Source: JAVEDQ01 sp963783105 (GTDB lineage Bacteria; Actinomycetota; Actinomycetes; Frankiales; Frankiaceae). From it: 64,000 bases of DNA. Below the pieces are notes generated by a model that was not told the DNA's origin, made no database searches, and saw only the letters and a list, made by a program, of their open reading frames with translations. The stretch lies in NCBI GenBank assembly GCA_963783105.1, contig CAWAMI010000001.1:682001-746000 (forward strand), read 5' to 3'. Positions 46,113-53,889 of this stretch are shown piece by piece. Position 1 is the first letter of the stretch, and each line of letters begins with the position of its first letter. A program made the translations under genes and the position numbers.

Positions 46113-46137
46113 CACGGCCGGGCGAGATTCTCGCGGC
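46113..46137. promoter_or_regulatory. Nested inverted repeat between SRPBCC and MFS genes
   Basis: Arms CGGCC (46113-46117) with GGCCG (46133-46137), and CGAGA (46121-46125) with TCTCG (46127-46131), give a nested symmetry centred near 46126 in the gap between divergent genes. It may be an operator; the regulator is not local. Confidence 0.3.
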
Positions 46138-46241
46138 CGTCGGGCATACCGATGCGGCCCGGCCGACTTACACACCACAGGCCGCTCCCAACGCCGCACA
46201 CATCATTCGCCGCCCGCTGCGGGCCCGTCGAAGGTTGTCGC

Positions 46242-47717
46242 ATGTCCCACGCCACGCCCGCCGGAGGGTCGGACGGCCCGTCCCGTCCCGCCGCCGCGCC
46301 CGGCCAGGTGCTGTTCGTCCTGCTGCTCGCCGGGGTGGCCTACGCGCTCTCGCAGACGCTCGTCATCCCGGCGCTGCCGGAGATCGCGCGCGATCTGAAC
46401 GCTGGGCAGACGGCGACGTCCTGGGTGCTGACCGGCTTCCTGCTCTCCGCGTCGATCGCCACGCCCATCGTCGGCAAGCTCGGCGACCTGTTCGGCAAGG
46501 GGCGGGTCCTCACCGGCGTCCTGCTGCTGTTCTCGGTCGGCTCGGTGGTCAACGCGCTGGCGGGCTCGATCGGCGTTCTCATCGCCGGTCGCGTTCTGCA
46601 GGGCGCGGCCGCCGGCGTCTTCCCCCTGGCGTTCGGCATCGTCCGCGACACCTTCCCACCCTCCCGCGTGCCGATGGGGCTCGGCATGGTGAGCGCGATC
46701 TTCGGCATCGGCGGCGGCATCGGCCTGCCCCTGTCCGGCCTCATCGTCGACCACGGTGACATCGCGTGGCTGTTCTGGATCGGGCTGATCGGCGTGCCCG
46801 CCGCCCTCGCGGCCTGGCTGCTGATCCCTCCGTCGAAGCCGGCGACGAGCACCCACATCGACTGGCTCGGCGCGGTCCTGCTCTCGCTGGCGCTCGGGTC
46901 GCTGCTGCTCGGGGTCACCGAGGGCGAGGATCTCGGGTGGGCGTCGCTCGGCACGGCCGGCCTGCTCGGCGGCGGGGTCGTGCTGCTCGGCGTGTGGATC
47001 GTCGTCGAACAGCGGACGCACGAACCGCTGATCCACCTCGGCGTCCTGCGGCAGCGGGCCGTCGCCGCGACGAACCTGACCGGGTTCATGATCGGCATGT
47101 CGATGTTCTCGAGCTTCCTGCTCATCCCGCAGTTCGCCCAGACGCCGGCGGGGACCGGCTACGGGTTCGGGGAGACGGTCACCGCCAGCGGGCTGCTCCT
47201 GCTCCCGTCGGCCGTGGTGCAGCTGATGGCCGGGCCGATCGCCGGCTCGCTCGGCGGGCGGATCGGCTTCCGCGCCACGCTGGCGATGGGGGCGTCGCTG
47301 GCGACGGCCGCCTTCATCCTGCTGGCGGCGGCGCACCAACACCCGTGGGAGTTCATCGTCGCCGGCATGCTGCTGGGGGCCGGCATCTCGTTCGCCTTCG
47401 CCTCGATGGCCAACCTGATCGTGGCGGCCGTGCCGCAGTCCGAGGTCGGCATCGCCACCGGCATCAACACGGTGACCCGGACCGTCGGGGGCTCGTTCGG
47501 CGCGGCGGTGGCCACCGCCATCCTGGCCGCGAACACGCTCCCCGGCTCGCCGCTGGCCACCGAGGGCGCCTACACCGCGGCGTTCGTCTTCTCGGCGGTG
47601 GCGGGGGTCCTCGCCCTCGCCGCGGCGTTGCTCGTCCCGCGTCCGCCCCGGTCCTCCGAGGCCGCGGTGGAGACCGCCTCCTCGGCGGCGGCTCAGCCGG
47701 CCGCCGCCACGACCTGA
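46242..47717 (+). CDS. MFS transporter, drug export type
   Basis: A 491-residue protein with about 14 helices. GKLGDLFGKGRVLTGVLLLF is motif A, VSAIFGIGGGIGLPLSGLIV is the antiporter motif C region, and the N-terminal TLVIPALPEIARDL is typical of the EmrB/QacA branch. It probably expels drugs by proton exchange. A downstream 14-bp tandem repeat runs through its stop codon. Confidence 0.9.
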   Translation: MSHATPAGGSDGPSRPAAAPGQVLFVLLLAGVAYALSQTLVIPALPEIARDLNAGQTATSWVLTGFLLSASIATPIVGKLGDLFGKGRVLTGVLLLFSVGSVVNALAGSIGVLIAGRVLQGAAAGVFPLAFGIVRDTFPPSRVPMGLGMVSAIFGIGGGIGLPLSGLIVDHGDIAWLFWIGLIGVPAALAAWLLIPPSKPATSTHIDWLGAVLLSLALGSLLLGVTEGEDLGWASLGTAGLLGGGVVLLGVWIVVEQRTHEPLIHLGVLRQRAVAATNLTGFMIGMSMFSSFLLIPQFAQTPAGTGYGFGETVTASGLLLLPSAVVQLMAGPIAGSLGGRIGFRATLAMGASLATAAFILLAAAHQHPWEFIVAGMLLGAGISFAFASMANLIVAAVPQSEVGIATGINTVTRTVGGSFGAAVATAILAANTLPGSPLATEGAYTAAFVFSAVAGVLALAAALLVPRPPRSSEAAVETASSAAAQPAAATT

Positions 47718-47748
47718 CGACCACGACCTGACGACCACGACCTGACGA
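47707..47748. repeat. 14-bp tandem repeat, three copies
   Basis: CCACGACCTGACGA is repeated at 47707-47720, 47721-47734 and 47735-47748, with a partial copy after. The MFS stop codon lies in the first copy. The array is next to the truncated DUF389 gene and could have helped the rearrangement. Confidence 0.9.
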
Positions 47749-47761
47749 CCACAATGACGGC

Positions 47762-48375
47762 GTGCTGCATCTCCGGCTCCACGCGCCGAGCGAGTCGCGA
47801 CCATGCTCGCCGGGATCGCGGTGCTCCTCGACTCGGCGATCCTCGTCGTCGGGGCGATGATCGTCGGCCCGGAGTTCGGCGCGCTGGCCGGGCTCTGCAC
47901 CGGCACCGTCCGCCGGTCCTGGGATCTGGTGCGTCGCTCCGCGCTGGCGCTGGTCGTGGGGTTCCCGGTCGGCATCTTCGCCACGGTGCTGCTCACGTGG
48001 TTCGTCACCGCGATCGGACTCGTCGACGAGACGTACCTGACGCGCCCGCGTCCGCAGACGTCGTTCATCTTCAATCCGGACGCGATGTCCTTCGTGATCG
48101 CCCTGCTCGCCGGCGTGGCCGGAATGCTGGCGTTGACCTCGGCGAAGTCGGGAGCGGTCATCGGCGTGCTCGTCTCGGTGACGACGATCCCGGCCGCGGG
48201 CAACGTCGGGGTGGCGCTCGCGTACGGCGAACGCCATCAGGCGTGGACGTCGTTCGAGCAGCTGGTCACCAACCTCGGTGGCATCCTCGTCGCCGGCGTC
48301 CTGACCCTGCTCGTGCAGCTGGCGGCCTGGCGTCACGTCGGCCGCCGCAAGACCTACCTGCACGCCCTGCGCTGA
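47762..48375 (+). pseudogene. DUF389 membrane protein, N-terminal domain deleted and frame disrupted
   Basis: Intact DUF389 proteins have an N-terminal soluble domain of about 110 residues starting M/V-LHLR, then a membrane domain beginning near LLDS-hydrophobic-GAM-hydrophobic-GPEFG. Here GTG 47762 encodes VLHLRLHAPSES, the expected beginning, but after about 13 codons the family match resumes in another frame as TMLAGIAVLLDSAILVVGAM from ATG 47803. The intervening part is missing. What remains, 190 residues with about five helices, could still be translated from 47803, but the start would lie inside the first membrane helix. Confidence 0.65.
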
Positions 48376-48387
48376 CCGGAGGTCCGC

Positions 48388-49452
48388 ATGAAGATCGGTT
48401 ACCACCAGGGCTACTGGTCGGCGGGCCCGCCCCCGGATGCCGCCGCCGTCGTGAGCGCGGTCGAGGAACTCGGGTTCGATTCGCTCTGGACGGCGGAGGC
48501 GTACGGCTCCGATTGCTTCACCCCGCTCGCCTGGTACGGCTCCTCGACGTCGCGGATCCGGCTGGCCACGAACCTGGTGCAGATGTCGGCCCGCACCCCG
48601 ACGGCGACGGCGATGGCGGCCATGACGCTCGACCACCTCTCCCAGGGGCGGTTCGTGCTCGGGCTCGGCGTCTCGGGGCCGCAGGTGGTCGAGGGCTGGT
48701 ACGGCCGGCCGTATCCGAAGCCGCTGGCGCGGACGCGGGAGTACGTCGAGATCCTGCGCCGCGTGATGGCGCGGGAGACGCCGGTCGAGTTCTCCGGCGA
48801 GCACTACTCGCTGCCCTACGTCGCCGCCCTCGACGGACCGGCCGGAACCGGCCTGGGTAAGCCGCTGCGGTCGACCCTGCACCCCTACCGGCCCGACATC
48901 CCGATCTTCCTGGGAGCGGAGGGACCCAAGAACGTGGCGCTCGCCGCCGAGATCGCGGACGGCTGGCTGCCGCTGTTCTTCTCGCCGAAGTCGGACGCCT
49001 TCTACAGGGAGGTGCTGGCCGAGGGCTTCGCCCGCCCGGGTGCCCGGCGCACGGCGGAGGGCTTCGAGGTGGCCGCCTCGGTGCCGGTCGTCCTCGACGA
49101 CGACCTCGAGCGGGCCGCCGACCGCATCCGGCCGACGCTGGCGCTCTACATCGGCGGGATGGGGGCGCGCGGCGTCAACTTCCACCTCGACGTGTTCGCG
49201 CGGATGGGCTGGGAGGACGTCTGCGCACGGGTGCAGGACGCCTACCTCGACGGGCGCAAGGGCGACGCCGTGGCGGCGATCCCGACCGAGCTCGTGACCG
49301 ATGTCGCGCTGATCGGCCCGCCGGCCCGCGTCCGCGACGAGCTGGCGCGGTGGGAGGACACCGTGGTCACGACCCTGCTGATCCAGGGGTCGGCGTCGCC
49401 GGAAGGGCCCGTCGCGGGGCTGCAGGCGCTCGCCGACGTGCTGCTCGGCTGA
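48388..49452 (+). CDS. LLM class F420-dependent oxidoreductase
   Basis: A 354-residue luciferase-like TIM barrel. GFDSLWTAEAYGSDCFTPLA, IRLATNLVQMSARTPTATAM and GRFVLGLGVSGPQVVEGWYG are the deazaflavin/substrate-binding patterns of F420-dependent members. It carries out hydride transfer with F420; the substrate is unknown. AGGTCCGC precedes ATG 48388. It follows the broken DUF389 gene by 12 bases. Confidence 0.92.
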   Translation: MKIGYHQGYWSAGPPPDAAAVVSAVEELGFDSLWTAEAYGSDCFTPLAWYGSSTSRIRLATNLVQMSARTPTATAMAAMTLDHLSQGRFVLGLGVSGPQVVEGWYGRPYPKPLARTREYVEILRRVMARETPVEFSGEHYSLPYVAALDGPAGTGLGKPLRSTLHPYRPDIPIFLGAEGPKNVALAAEIADGWLPLFFSPKSDAFYREVLAEGFARPGARRTAEGFEVAASVPVVLDDDLERAADRIRPTLALYIGGMGARGVNFHLDVFARMGWEDVCARVQDAYLDGRKGDAVAAIPTELVTDVALIGPPARVRDELARWEDTVVTTLLIQGSASPEGPVAGLQALADVLLG

Positions 49453-49499
49453 GGCCTGCGCGAGACCGCTCGCACAGGCATCCCAGGCATACTCGCGAC

Positions 49500-50015
49500 G
49501 TGGTCGACGAGTTCGGAGGAGCCGGACCCGCTACCGCCGCGCCCCCAGGCCGGAGCGCTCGCCGCGTCCTGCCCTGGGTCTCGCTGGTCGCCCGGCTCGG
49601 TCTCGCTGCCGTGTTCGCCATCGCTTCGCTGGCGAAGATCGGCAACGTCGAGGCCATGGTGCGGGCGGTCCGGGCCTACCAGATCCTGCCCGAGGGCGCG
49701 GTGCGTCCCGTCGCCTACGCCCTGCCCTGGCTCGAGCTGGCCCTGGCGATCCTGCTGGTACTCGGCCTCGGCACCCGGCTGGTCGCCGGGCTGGCCGCCG
49801 TCCTGCTGGTGCTGTTCATCGTGGCCGTCTCCTCCGCCGGCATCCGCGGGCTCAAGATCGACTGCGGTTGCTTCGGCGGCGGGGGTGCCGTCACGGAGAC
49901 GCACTATCTGGAGGAGATCGCGCGCGACGTCGGTTTCCTGCTCCTTGCCGCCTGGCTCCTGGTCTTCCCGACCTCCCGTCTGTCCCTCGATTCCGTTCTG
50001 AGCGAGGACCCATGA
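49500..50015 (+). CDS. MauE/DoxX-type membrane protein
   Basis: A 171-residue protein with four membrane helices (about 27-45, 68-86, 90-112, 138-158), resembling the MauE domain of the methylamine utilisation/thiol-redox family. KIDCGCFGGG contains the CxC typical of this group and may pass electrons to a partner. Start GTG 49500. Its stop overlaps the DsbA-like gene (ATGA), so the two form a membrane thiol-redox pair. Confidence 0.85.
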   Translation: MVDEFGGAGPATAAPPGRSARRVLPWVSLVARLGLAAVFAIASLAKIGNVEAMVRAVRAYQILPEGAVRPVAYALPWLELALAILLVLGLGTRLVAGLAAVLLVLFIVAVSSAGIRGLKIDCGCFGGGGAVTETHYLEEIARDVGFLLLAAWLLVFPTSRLSLDSVLSEDP

Positions 50016-50896
50016 GCACCCAGTCCCAGGATCCGCAGTCCCCGGATCCGCAGTCCCCGGATCCGCAGTCCCAGGACCCGCAGACACAGCGCCCGCGCAC
50101 CTCGACCAAGACGGCGCAGCGACGCGCGCGTCAGGAGCGCGCCCGGGCCGCCCGCGAGGCGGAGCGACGCGCGGCCCGTCGGCGCAAGAACCTCGTGGTG
50201 GGCGGGGTCGTCGCGGCGGTCATCGCCGTGCTGGTCGGGATCGGCGTCATCGTCGGCGTCACCTCGTCCGGAAGCGACAATCGAGCGGTGGTCGCGCCGC
50301 GCGGCGCGGTCATGGACGGCCCCGCCATCGCCCGTGGGGCCACCGTCGTGGGGAACGCGGACGCCCCGGTCACCGTCGACCTCTACGAGGACTTCAACTG
50401 CCCGGTCTGCGGTCAGTTCGAGAAGGCGGACGGGGAGGCGCTGAATGCTCTGGTGAAGGACGGCACGGCCAAGATCCGGTACCACATGCTGTCGTTCATC
50501 GATGACAAGAACGGCGGCACGTACTCGCACCGGGCCGCCAATGCCTTCGCCGCCGCGTTCCAGTACGGCACCCCCGAGCAGGCGCAGGCGCTGCACGCGG
50601 CCCTGTACGCGAACCAGCCCGACGAGTCGTCGGCGGCGGGCCTGTCCAACGAGCGCATCCTCGAACTCGCGCGCTCCGTCGGGCTGACCTCACCCCAGTT
50701 CGCCGCGGCGGTGAACAACGACGAGTTCGGGCCATGGGTCAAGGAGGTCGCCGACCTCGGGTCCAAGGCCGGCGTCAACGGCACCCCGACGATCTTCGTC
50801 AACGAGCGGCAGGTGGAGTTGAAGTCGCTCATCAACCAGGCCGGCCAGCTCGACCCCAACATCCTCACCCAGCAGGTACGCGCCGCCGCCGGCTGA
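50012..50896 (+). CDS. DsbA-like thioredoxin-fold protein, membrane-anchored
   Basis: The 294-residue protein has a cytosolic N-terminus with four 15-bp repeats (QDPQS type) and a basic helix, one membrane anchor (about 60-83), and an extracytoplasmic DsbA/thioredoxin domain with CPVC (about 131-134), preceded by VDLYEDFN. GTPTIFVN supplies the cis-proline. It probably forms or reshuffles disulfides and is recycled by the coupled MauE-like protein. Confidence 0.9.
   Translation: MSTQSQDPQSPDPQSPDPQSQDPQTQRPRTSTKTAQRRARQERARAAREAERRAARRRKNLVVGGVVAAVIAVLVGIGVIVGVTSSGSDNRAVVAPRGAVMDGPAIARGATVVGNADAPVTVDLYEDFNCPVCGQFEKADGEALNALVKDGTAKIRYHMLSFIDDKNGGTYSHRAANAFAAAFQYGTPEQAQALHAALYANQPDESSAAGLSNERILELARSVGLTSPQFAAAVNNDEFGPWVKEVADLGSKAGVNGTPTIFVNERQVELKSLINQAGQLDPNILTQQVRAAAG
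50021..50080 (+). repeat. 15-bp tandem repeat, four copies
   Basis: The units are CAGTCCCAGGATCCG, CAGTCCCCGGATCCG (twice) and CAGTCCCAGGACCCG. They encode repeated Q-S-x-D-P in the N-terminus of the DsbA-like protein. The second and third copies are identical. Confidence 0.9.
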
Positions 50897-50955
50897 CGTG
50901 ATGAACTGCCCTCTGCCCAGTGGACGATCGGGAGGAGAGCAGGTTGCGGGAGCGC

Positions 50956-51564
50956 ATGGGACCGGTCCGGAGCGGAGTTGCCGTTGGCGGGGCGCTGGTC
51001 GCCCTCGTCCTCGGGGTGACCGGCTGTGGAGGCGATTCGACCGGCGAACAGCTGAACGCGGAGCTCAACGCCGAGGCGCCTCCGCCACCGTTGACGCCGA
51101 GCCCGACCCCGATGCCGGCTCGGACCCCCGTGCCGGCGCAGACCCCGGCGCCATCGCAGGCCCCGGCGGCCGGGGCGAGCGAGCAGCGCGCGCAGCTGTT
51201 GCCGCTGCCGAACTCGCCGGACCCCGGCGTCTCCGGACAGCTCACCGTCCGCAACGCTCCGAACGGCGCGACGGTGGAGCTGTCGGCCAGTGGCCTGGCG
51301 CCCGGCGGCGCGTACATGGCGCACGTCCACACCGGCACCTGCGCCGAGCAGGGCGGGCCGCACTTCAAGTTCGACCCGGCCGGCGGGGACATGCCGCCGA
51401 ACGAGGTGCACCTGCAGCTCCAGGCGGACGCCTCGGGCAACGGCCTGGGGAACGCCCTCGCGCCGAAGCCGCTGCCGGCACAGGCCCGCTCGGTCGTGCT
51501 CCATCGGAAGCAGGGCGAGGTCAAGGTGGCCTGCGCCGAGCTCGGGGAGCCACTGGCGCCCTAG
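50956..51564 (+). CDS. Lipoprotein with Cu,Zn-SOD-like C-terminal domain
   Basis: A 202-residue exported lipoprotein: lipobox LGVTGC in the signal, a Pro/Thr/Ala-rich linker (45-85), and a beta domain with YMAHVHTGTCAEQGGPHFKF, then NEVHLQLQADASGNG and KVACAEL. The histidines and the Cys pair resemble superoxide-dismutase-like domains, though all metal ligands are not visible. ATG 50956 is used; TTG 50944 with GGAGGAG upstream is an alternative start. Confidence 0.75.
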   Translation: MGPVRSGVAVGGALVALVLGVTGCGGDSTGEQLNAELNAEAPPPPLTPSPTPMPARTPVPAQTPAPSQAPAAGASEQRAQLLPLPNSPDPGVSGQLTVRNAPNGATVELSASGLAPGGAYMAHVHTGTCAEQGGPHFKFDPAGGDMPPNEVHLQLQADASGNGLGNALAPKPLPAQARSVVLHRKQGEVKVACAELGEPLAP

Positions 51565-51614
51565 GCGATCTCCGGCCGGGCGCCCCGTGGTGGTGCTGTT
51601 CATACGGCCGGAAA

Positions 51615-51643
51615 TTGACCCGCCCTGCCCGCAGCACTAGGTT
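51615..51643 (+). promoter_or_regulatory. Promoter of the cobalamin riboswitch
   Basis: TTGACC (51615-51620) and TAGGTT (51638-51643) are separated by exactly 17 bases, a normal vegetative promoter. RNA would start near 51650, just at the beginning of the riboswitch. Confidence 0.65.
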
Positions 51644-51649
51644 GGCGAC

Positions 51650-51770
51650 GTTGTGTGACCGGAGAGGAATCCGGTGAAATCCCGGAACGGTCGCGCCACT
51701 GTTACTGCCTCGGGTGCTCGCCAGATCCTGCGGCGGGAGTCAGACCCTCTCCGTTCTCCACCCCGTCGGG
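51650..51770 (+). ncRNA. Cobalamin riboswitch
   Basis: The core of the B12 element is visible: GAGGAATCCGGTGAAATCCC (51664-51683), then CGGAACGG and the highly conserved CGCCACTG (51694-51701, the B12 box), and GGAGTCAGACC near the 3' end (51736-51746). It lies 25 bases before the GTG of cbtB, so adenosylcobalamin probably blocks translation or transcription of the cobalt uptake genes when B12 is plentiful. Confidence 0.93.
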
Positions 51771-51794
51771 ACGCGTAATCCCAGAGGAGGAACC

Positions 51795-52016
51795 GTGGCT
51801 TCGCCTGTCGTTCTCAATCCCCCCGTGGCACCCCCCGTGCCGGTGGCCCTGCCGGTCCGCACGGTCCTGCCGTGGGCGCTGTTCGTCGGCCTCCTGCTGA
51901 TGATCGCGGTCTTCTTCATCGGCGCCGAGCAGGGTGCCCTGTCGCTGATCGGTGGCAGCACCGTGCACGACTTCGTGCACGACGGCCGGCACCTGCTCGG
52001 CTTCCCCTGCCACTGA
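51795..52016 (+). CDS. cbtB: Cobalt transporter subunit CbtB
   Basis: A 73-residue protein with one membrane helix (about 28-48) and a His-rich end (TVHDFVHDGRHLLGFPCH) that is diagnostic of CbtB and probably captures cobalt. GTG 51795 follows GAGGAGGAACC. It lies directly downstream of the B12 riboswitch and 13 bases before cbtA. Confidence 0.92.
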   Translation: MASPVVLNPPVAPPVPVALPVRTVLPWALFVGLLLMIAVFFIGAEQGALSLIGGSTVHDFVHDGRHLLGFPCH

Positions 52017-52029
52017 CGGTCGGCGCCGC

Positions 52030-52794
52030 GTGCGCAACCTCCTGATCCGGGGGCTGCTGGTCGGCCTGCTCGCCGGGCTGGTGGCCTTCGTCGTCGGCAG
52101 CACCGTCGGCGAGCCGCCTGTCGATGCCGCGATCGCCTACGAGGACGCCCAGGGCGCGGCGCACGCCTCGCCGGCCGACCAGCCGATCCAGCACCCGGCC
52201 GTGAGCCGCGGCACCCAGAAGGGCCTCGGCCTCGCGACGGCGCTGGTCGTCTACGGAACCGCGCTCGGCGGAATCTTCGCGATCGGCTTCGCGCTGGCCT
52301 ACGGACGCCTCGGCCGCCTCGACGCCCGGGCCACGTCCGCGTGGCTCGCCGCCGTCGGGTTCGTGGTGCTGGTGGTGGTGCCGTTCCTGAAGTACCCGGC
52401 GGACCCACCGGCGGCGAGCTTTGCCGACACGATCGACGCGCGTACCCAGAACTTCTTCCTCTTCCTGCTGCTGAGCGTGGTGATGGCCGGGCTCGCGATC
52501 GCGCTGGGGCGACAGGTCGCGGAGAGCCGCGGTGCGTGGGCGGGATCGCTCTCCGGGCTCGCGGTCTACGTCGTGGGCGTGGGCGTCGAGATGGCTCTGG
52601 TGCCCTCCGCCGATCCGGTGCCGCGGGGGTTCGATCCCAACGTGCTCTGGGACTTCCGCATCGCGTCGCTCGCGATCCACCTCGCCCTCTGGACGACGCT
52701 CGGCCTGGCCTTCGGGTACCTGACCGAGCGCAGCGTCCGGCGCGCCGCCCGGCAGGGCGCGGCGGTGCCGCTGCAGTCCGCCGGGGTCCTCTGA
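52030..52794 (+). CDS. cbtA: Cobalt transporter subunit CbtA
   Basis: A 254-residue membrane protein with about six helices, beginning RNLLIRGLLVGLLAGLVAFV. Between helices lies EPPVDAAIAYEDAQGAAHAS and later ISRGTQ-type segments, the CbtA pattern. It brings in cobalt for cobalamin synthesis. It is co-transcribed with cbtB under the riboswitch. Start GTG 52030. Confidence 0.92.
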   Translation: MRNLLIRGLLVGLLAGLVAFVVGSTVGEPPVDAAIAYEDAQGAAHASPADQPIQHPAVSRGTQKGLGLATALVVYGTALGGIFAIGFALAYGRLGRLDARATSAWLAAVGFVVLVVVPFLKYPADPPAASFADTIDARTQNFFLFLLLSVVMAGLAIALGRQVAESRGAWAGSLSGLAVYVVGVGVEMALVPSADPVPRGFDPNVLWDFRIASLAIHLALWTTLGLAFGYLTERSVRRAARQGAAVPLQSAGVL

Positions 52795-52811
52795 TCCCGT
52801 CGTCGACGGAC

Positions 52812-53525
52812 GTGACCGCGGTCGCTGCGGCCGGGCCGTTCTTCGCGCTCGGTACCGCGGCCACGGGTCCGGGCTGGCTCGGTTTCGACCGGCTCGTCGA
52901 CGCCGGCGGCGCGCGGGATCGGGTCGTCGCTGCGCGTGCCTCGCTCGCCGAGCGGGCCGGGCTCCCGGTCGAGCGGATCGAGCAGCGTGCCGCGGCCTCC
53001 ATCGCCTTCCTCGGCGTCGCGGCCCGGCTCGTCGCGCCTGCCCTCGGTGGCGCGGCGCTTCTCGGCTCGGTTCCCGACCCGGACCCGGCCGGCGTGCGGT
53101 GGCAGCCGCTGCTCGGCGGCCCGCTGCCGCTCGCCTGGCTCGACCTCCGGTGGACCGCGGTCGCCTCCACCGAGGATGCGGCCGAGGCGCTGCGGGTGGG
53201 CGTGCTCGACCGGCTCGTGGGCCCGCTCGCCGCCGTCCACTCCGATGTCTTCCGACTCTCGTCCCAGGTGCTCTGGGGGAACGTCGCGTCCGGCCTCGCG
53301 GGCGCGGCACAGATGCTCGTCGCCGCCGGGCTCCCGCTGCGGCTCGACCCCGTCGCCGTCACCGCGGCCGCGCTCGAGGCCGGACCACTGGCCGGCGCCG
53401 GCGCGTACACGGACGGCCGGTTCCGCCGGAACAACTGCTGCCTCTTCTACCGCATCCCCGGCGGAGGCACCTGCGCGGACTGCGTGCTCGACGCCCCGCC
53501 CCAGCCCTCACCAAGCCCGGCGTAA
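52812..53525 (+). CDS. FhuF-like (2Fe-2S) protein
   Basis: A 237-residue cytosolic protein whose C-terminus has the FhuF [2Fe-2S] motif: CC-x10-C-x2-C as NNCCLFYRIPGGGTCADC (about 211-226). FhuF reduces ferric iron in siderophores. It is 17 bases downstream of cbtA and in the same direction, so it may be riboswitch-controlled too. GTG 52812 is the first suitable start; no clear Shine-Dalgarno. Confidence 0.85.
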   Translation: MTAVAAAGPFFALGTAATGPGWLGFDRLVDAGGARDRVVAARASLAERAGLPVERIEQRAAASIAFLGVAARLVAPALGGAALLGSVPDPDPAGVRWQPLLGGPLPLAWLDLRWTAVASTEDAAEALRVGVLDRLVGPLAAVHSDVFRLSSQVLWGNVASGLAGAAQMLVAAGLPLRLDPVAVTAAALEAGPLAGAGAYTDGRFRRNNCCLFYRIPGGGTCADCVLDAPPQPSPSPA

Positions 53526-53566
53526 ACCGCCGCGGTCGCTCCGGCGGCAGCCCGCACCGACGCCGG

Positions 53567-53592
53567 TTGACATACCCTAGGGGGGTAGGGTA
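53567..53592 (+). promoter_or_regulatory. csoR promoter with CsoR operator
   Basis: A -35 TTGACA (53567-53572) is followed by the operator: arms TACCCTA (53573-53579) and TAGGGTA (53586-53592) with six G between. GTAAAC (53590-53595) is a candidate -10 at 17-base spacing. The operator fills the promoter, so CsoR without copper would block it. RNA would begin at the ATG, giving a leaderless message. Confidence 0.75.
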
Positions 53593-53602
53593 AACCGACG
53601 CC

Positions 53603-53884
53603 ATGAACGGCTACAGCGCCAGCAAGGACGACTACCTCAAGCGCCTGCGTCGCATCGAGGGCCAGGTCCGCGGGCTGCAGCGCATGGTCGAGGACGAGAA
53701 GTACTGCATCGACGTCCTCACGCAGGTCTCCGCCGCCACCAAGGCGCTGCAGTCGGTCGCGCTCGGCCTGCTCGAGGACCACATGGGCCACTGCGTCGTC
53801 TCCGCGGCCCAGGAGGGCGGCGAGGCGGCGGACGAGAAGGTCCGCGAGGCCTCCGCCGCGATCGCCCGGCTCGTGCGGAGCTGA
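53603..53884 (+). CDS. csoR: Copper-sensing repressor CsoR
   Basis: A 93-residue, all-helical repressor. YLKRLRRIEGQVRGLQRMVE is the DNA-binding helix region and the copper ligands Cys-His-Cys are in KYCIDVL (Cys 36) and LEDHMGHCVV (His/Cys at about 60-65). Copper binding releases the operator upstream. It heads the operon with the secreted protein and copA. No ribosome site precedes ATG 53603. Confidence 0.93.
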   Translation: MNGYSASKDDYLKRLRRIEGQVRGLQRMVEDEKYCIDVLTQVSAATKALQSVALGLLEDHMGHCVVSAAQEGGEAADEKVREASAAIARLVRS

Positions 53885-53889
53885 TCGTC

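Noticed and set aside
47707..47748. Possible CRISPR array
   Set aside because: The 14-bp units are directly adjacent without spacers, so this is a simple tandem repeat.
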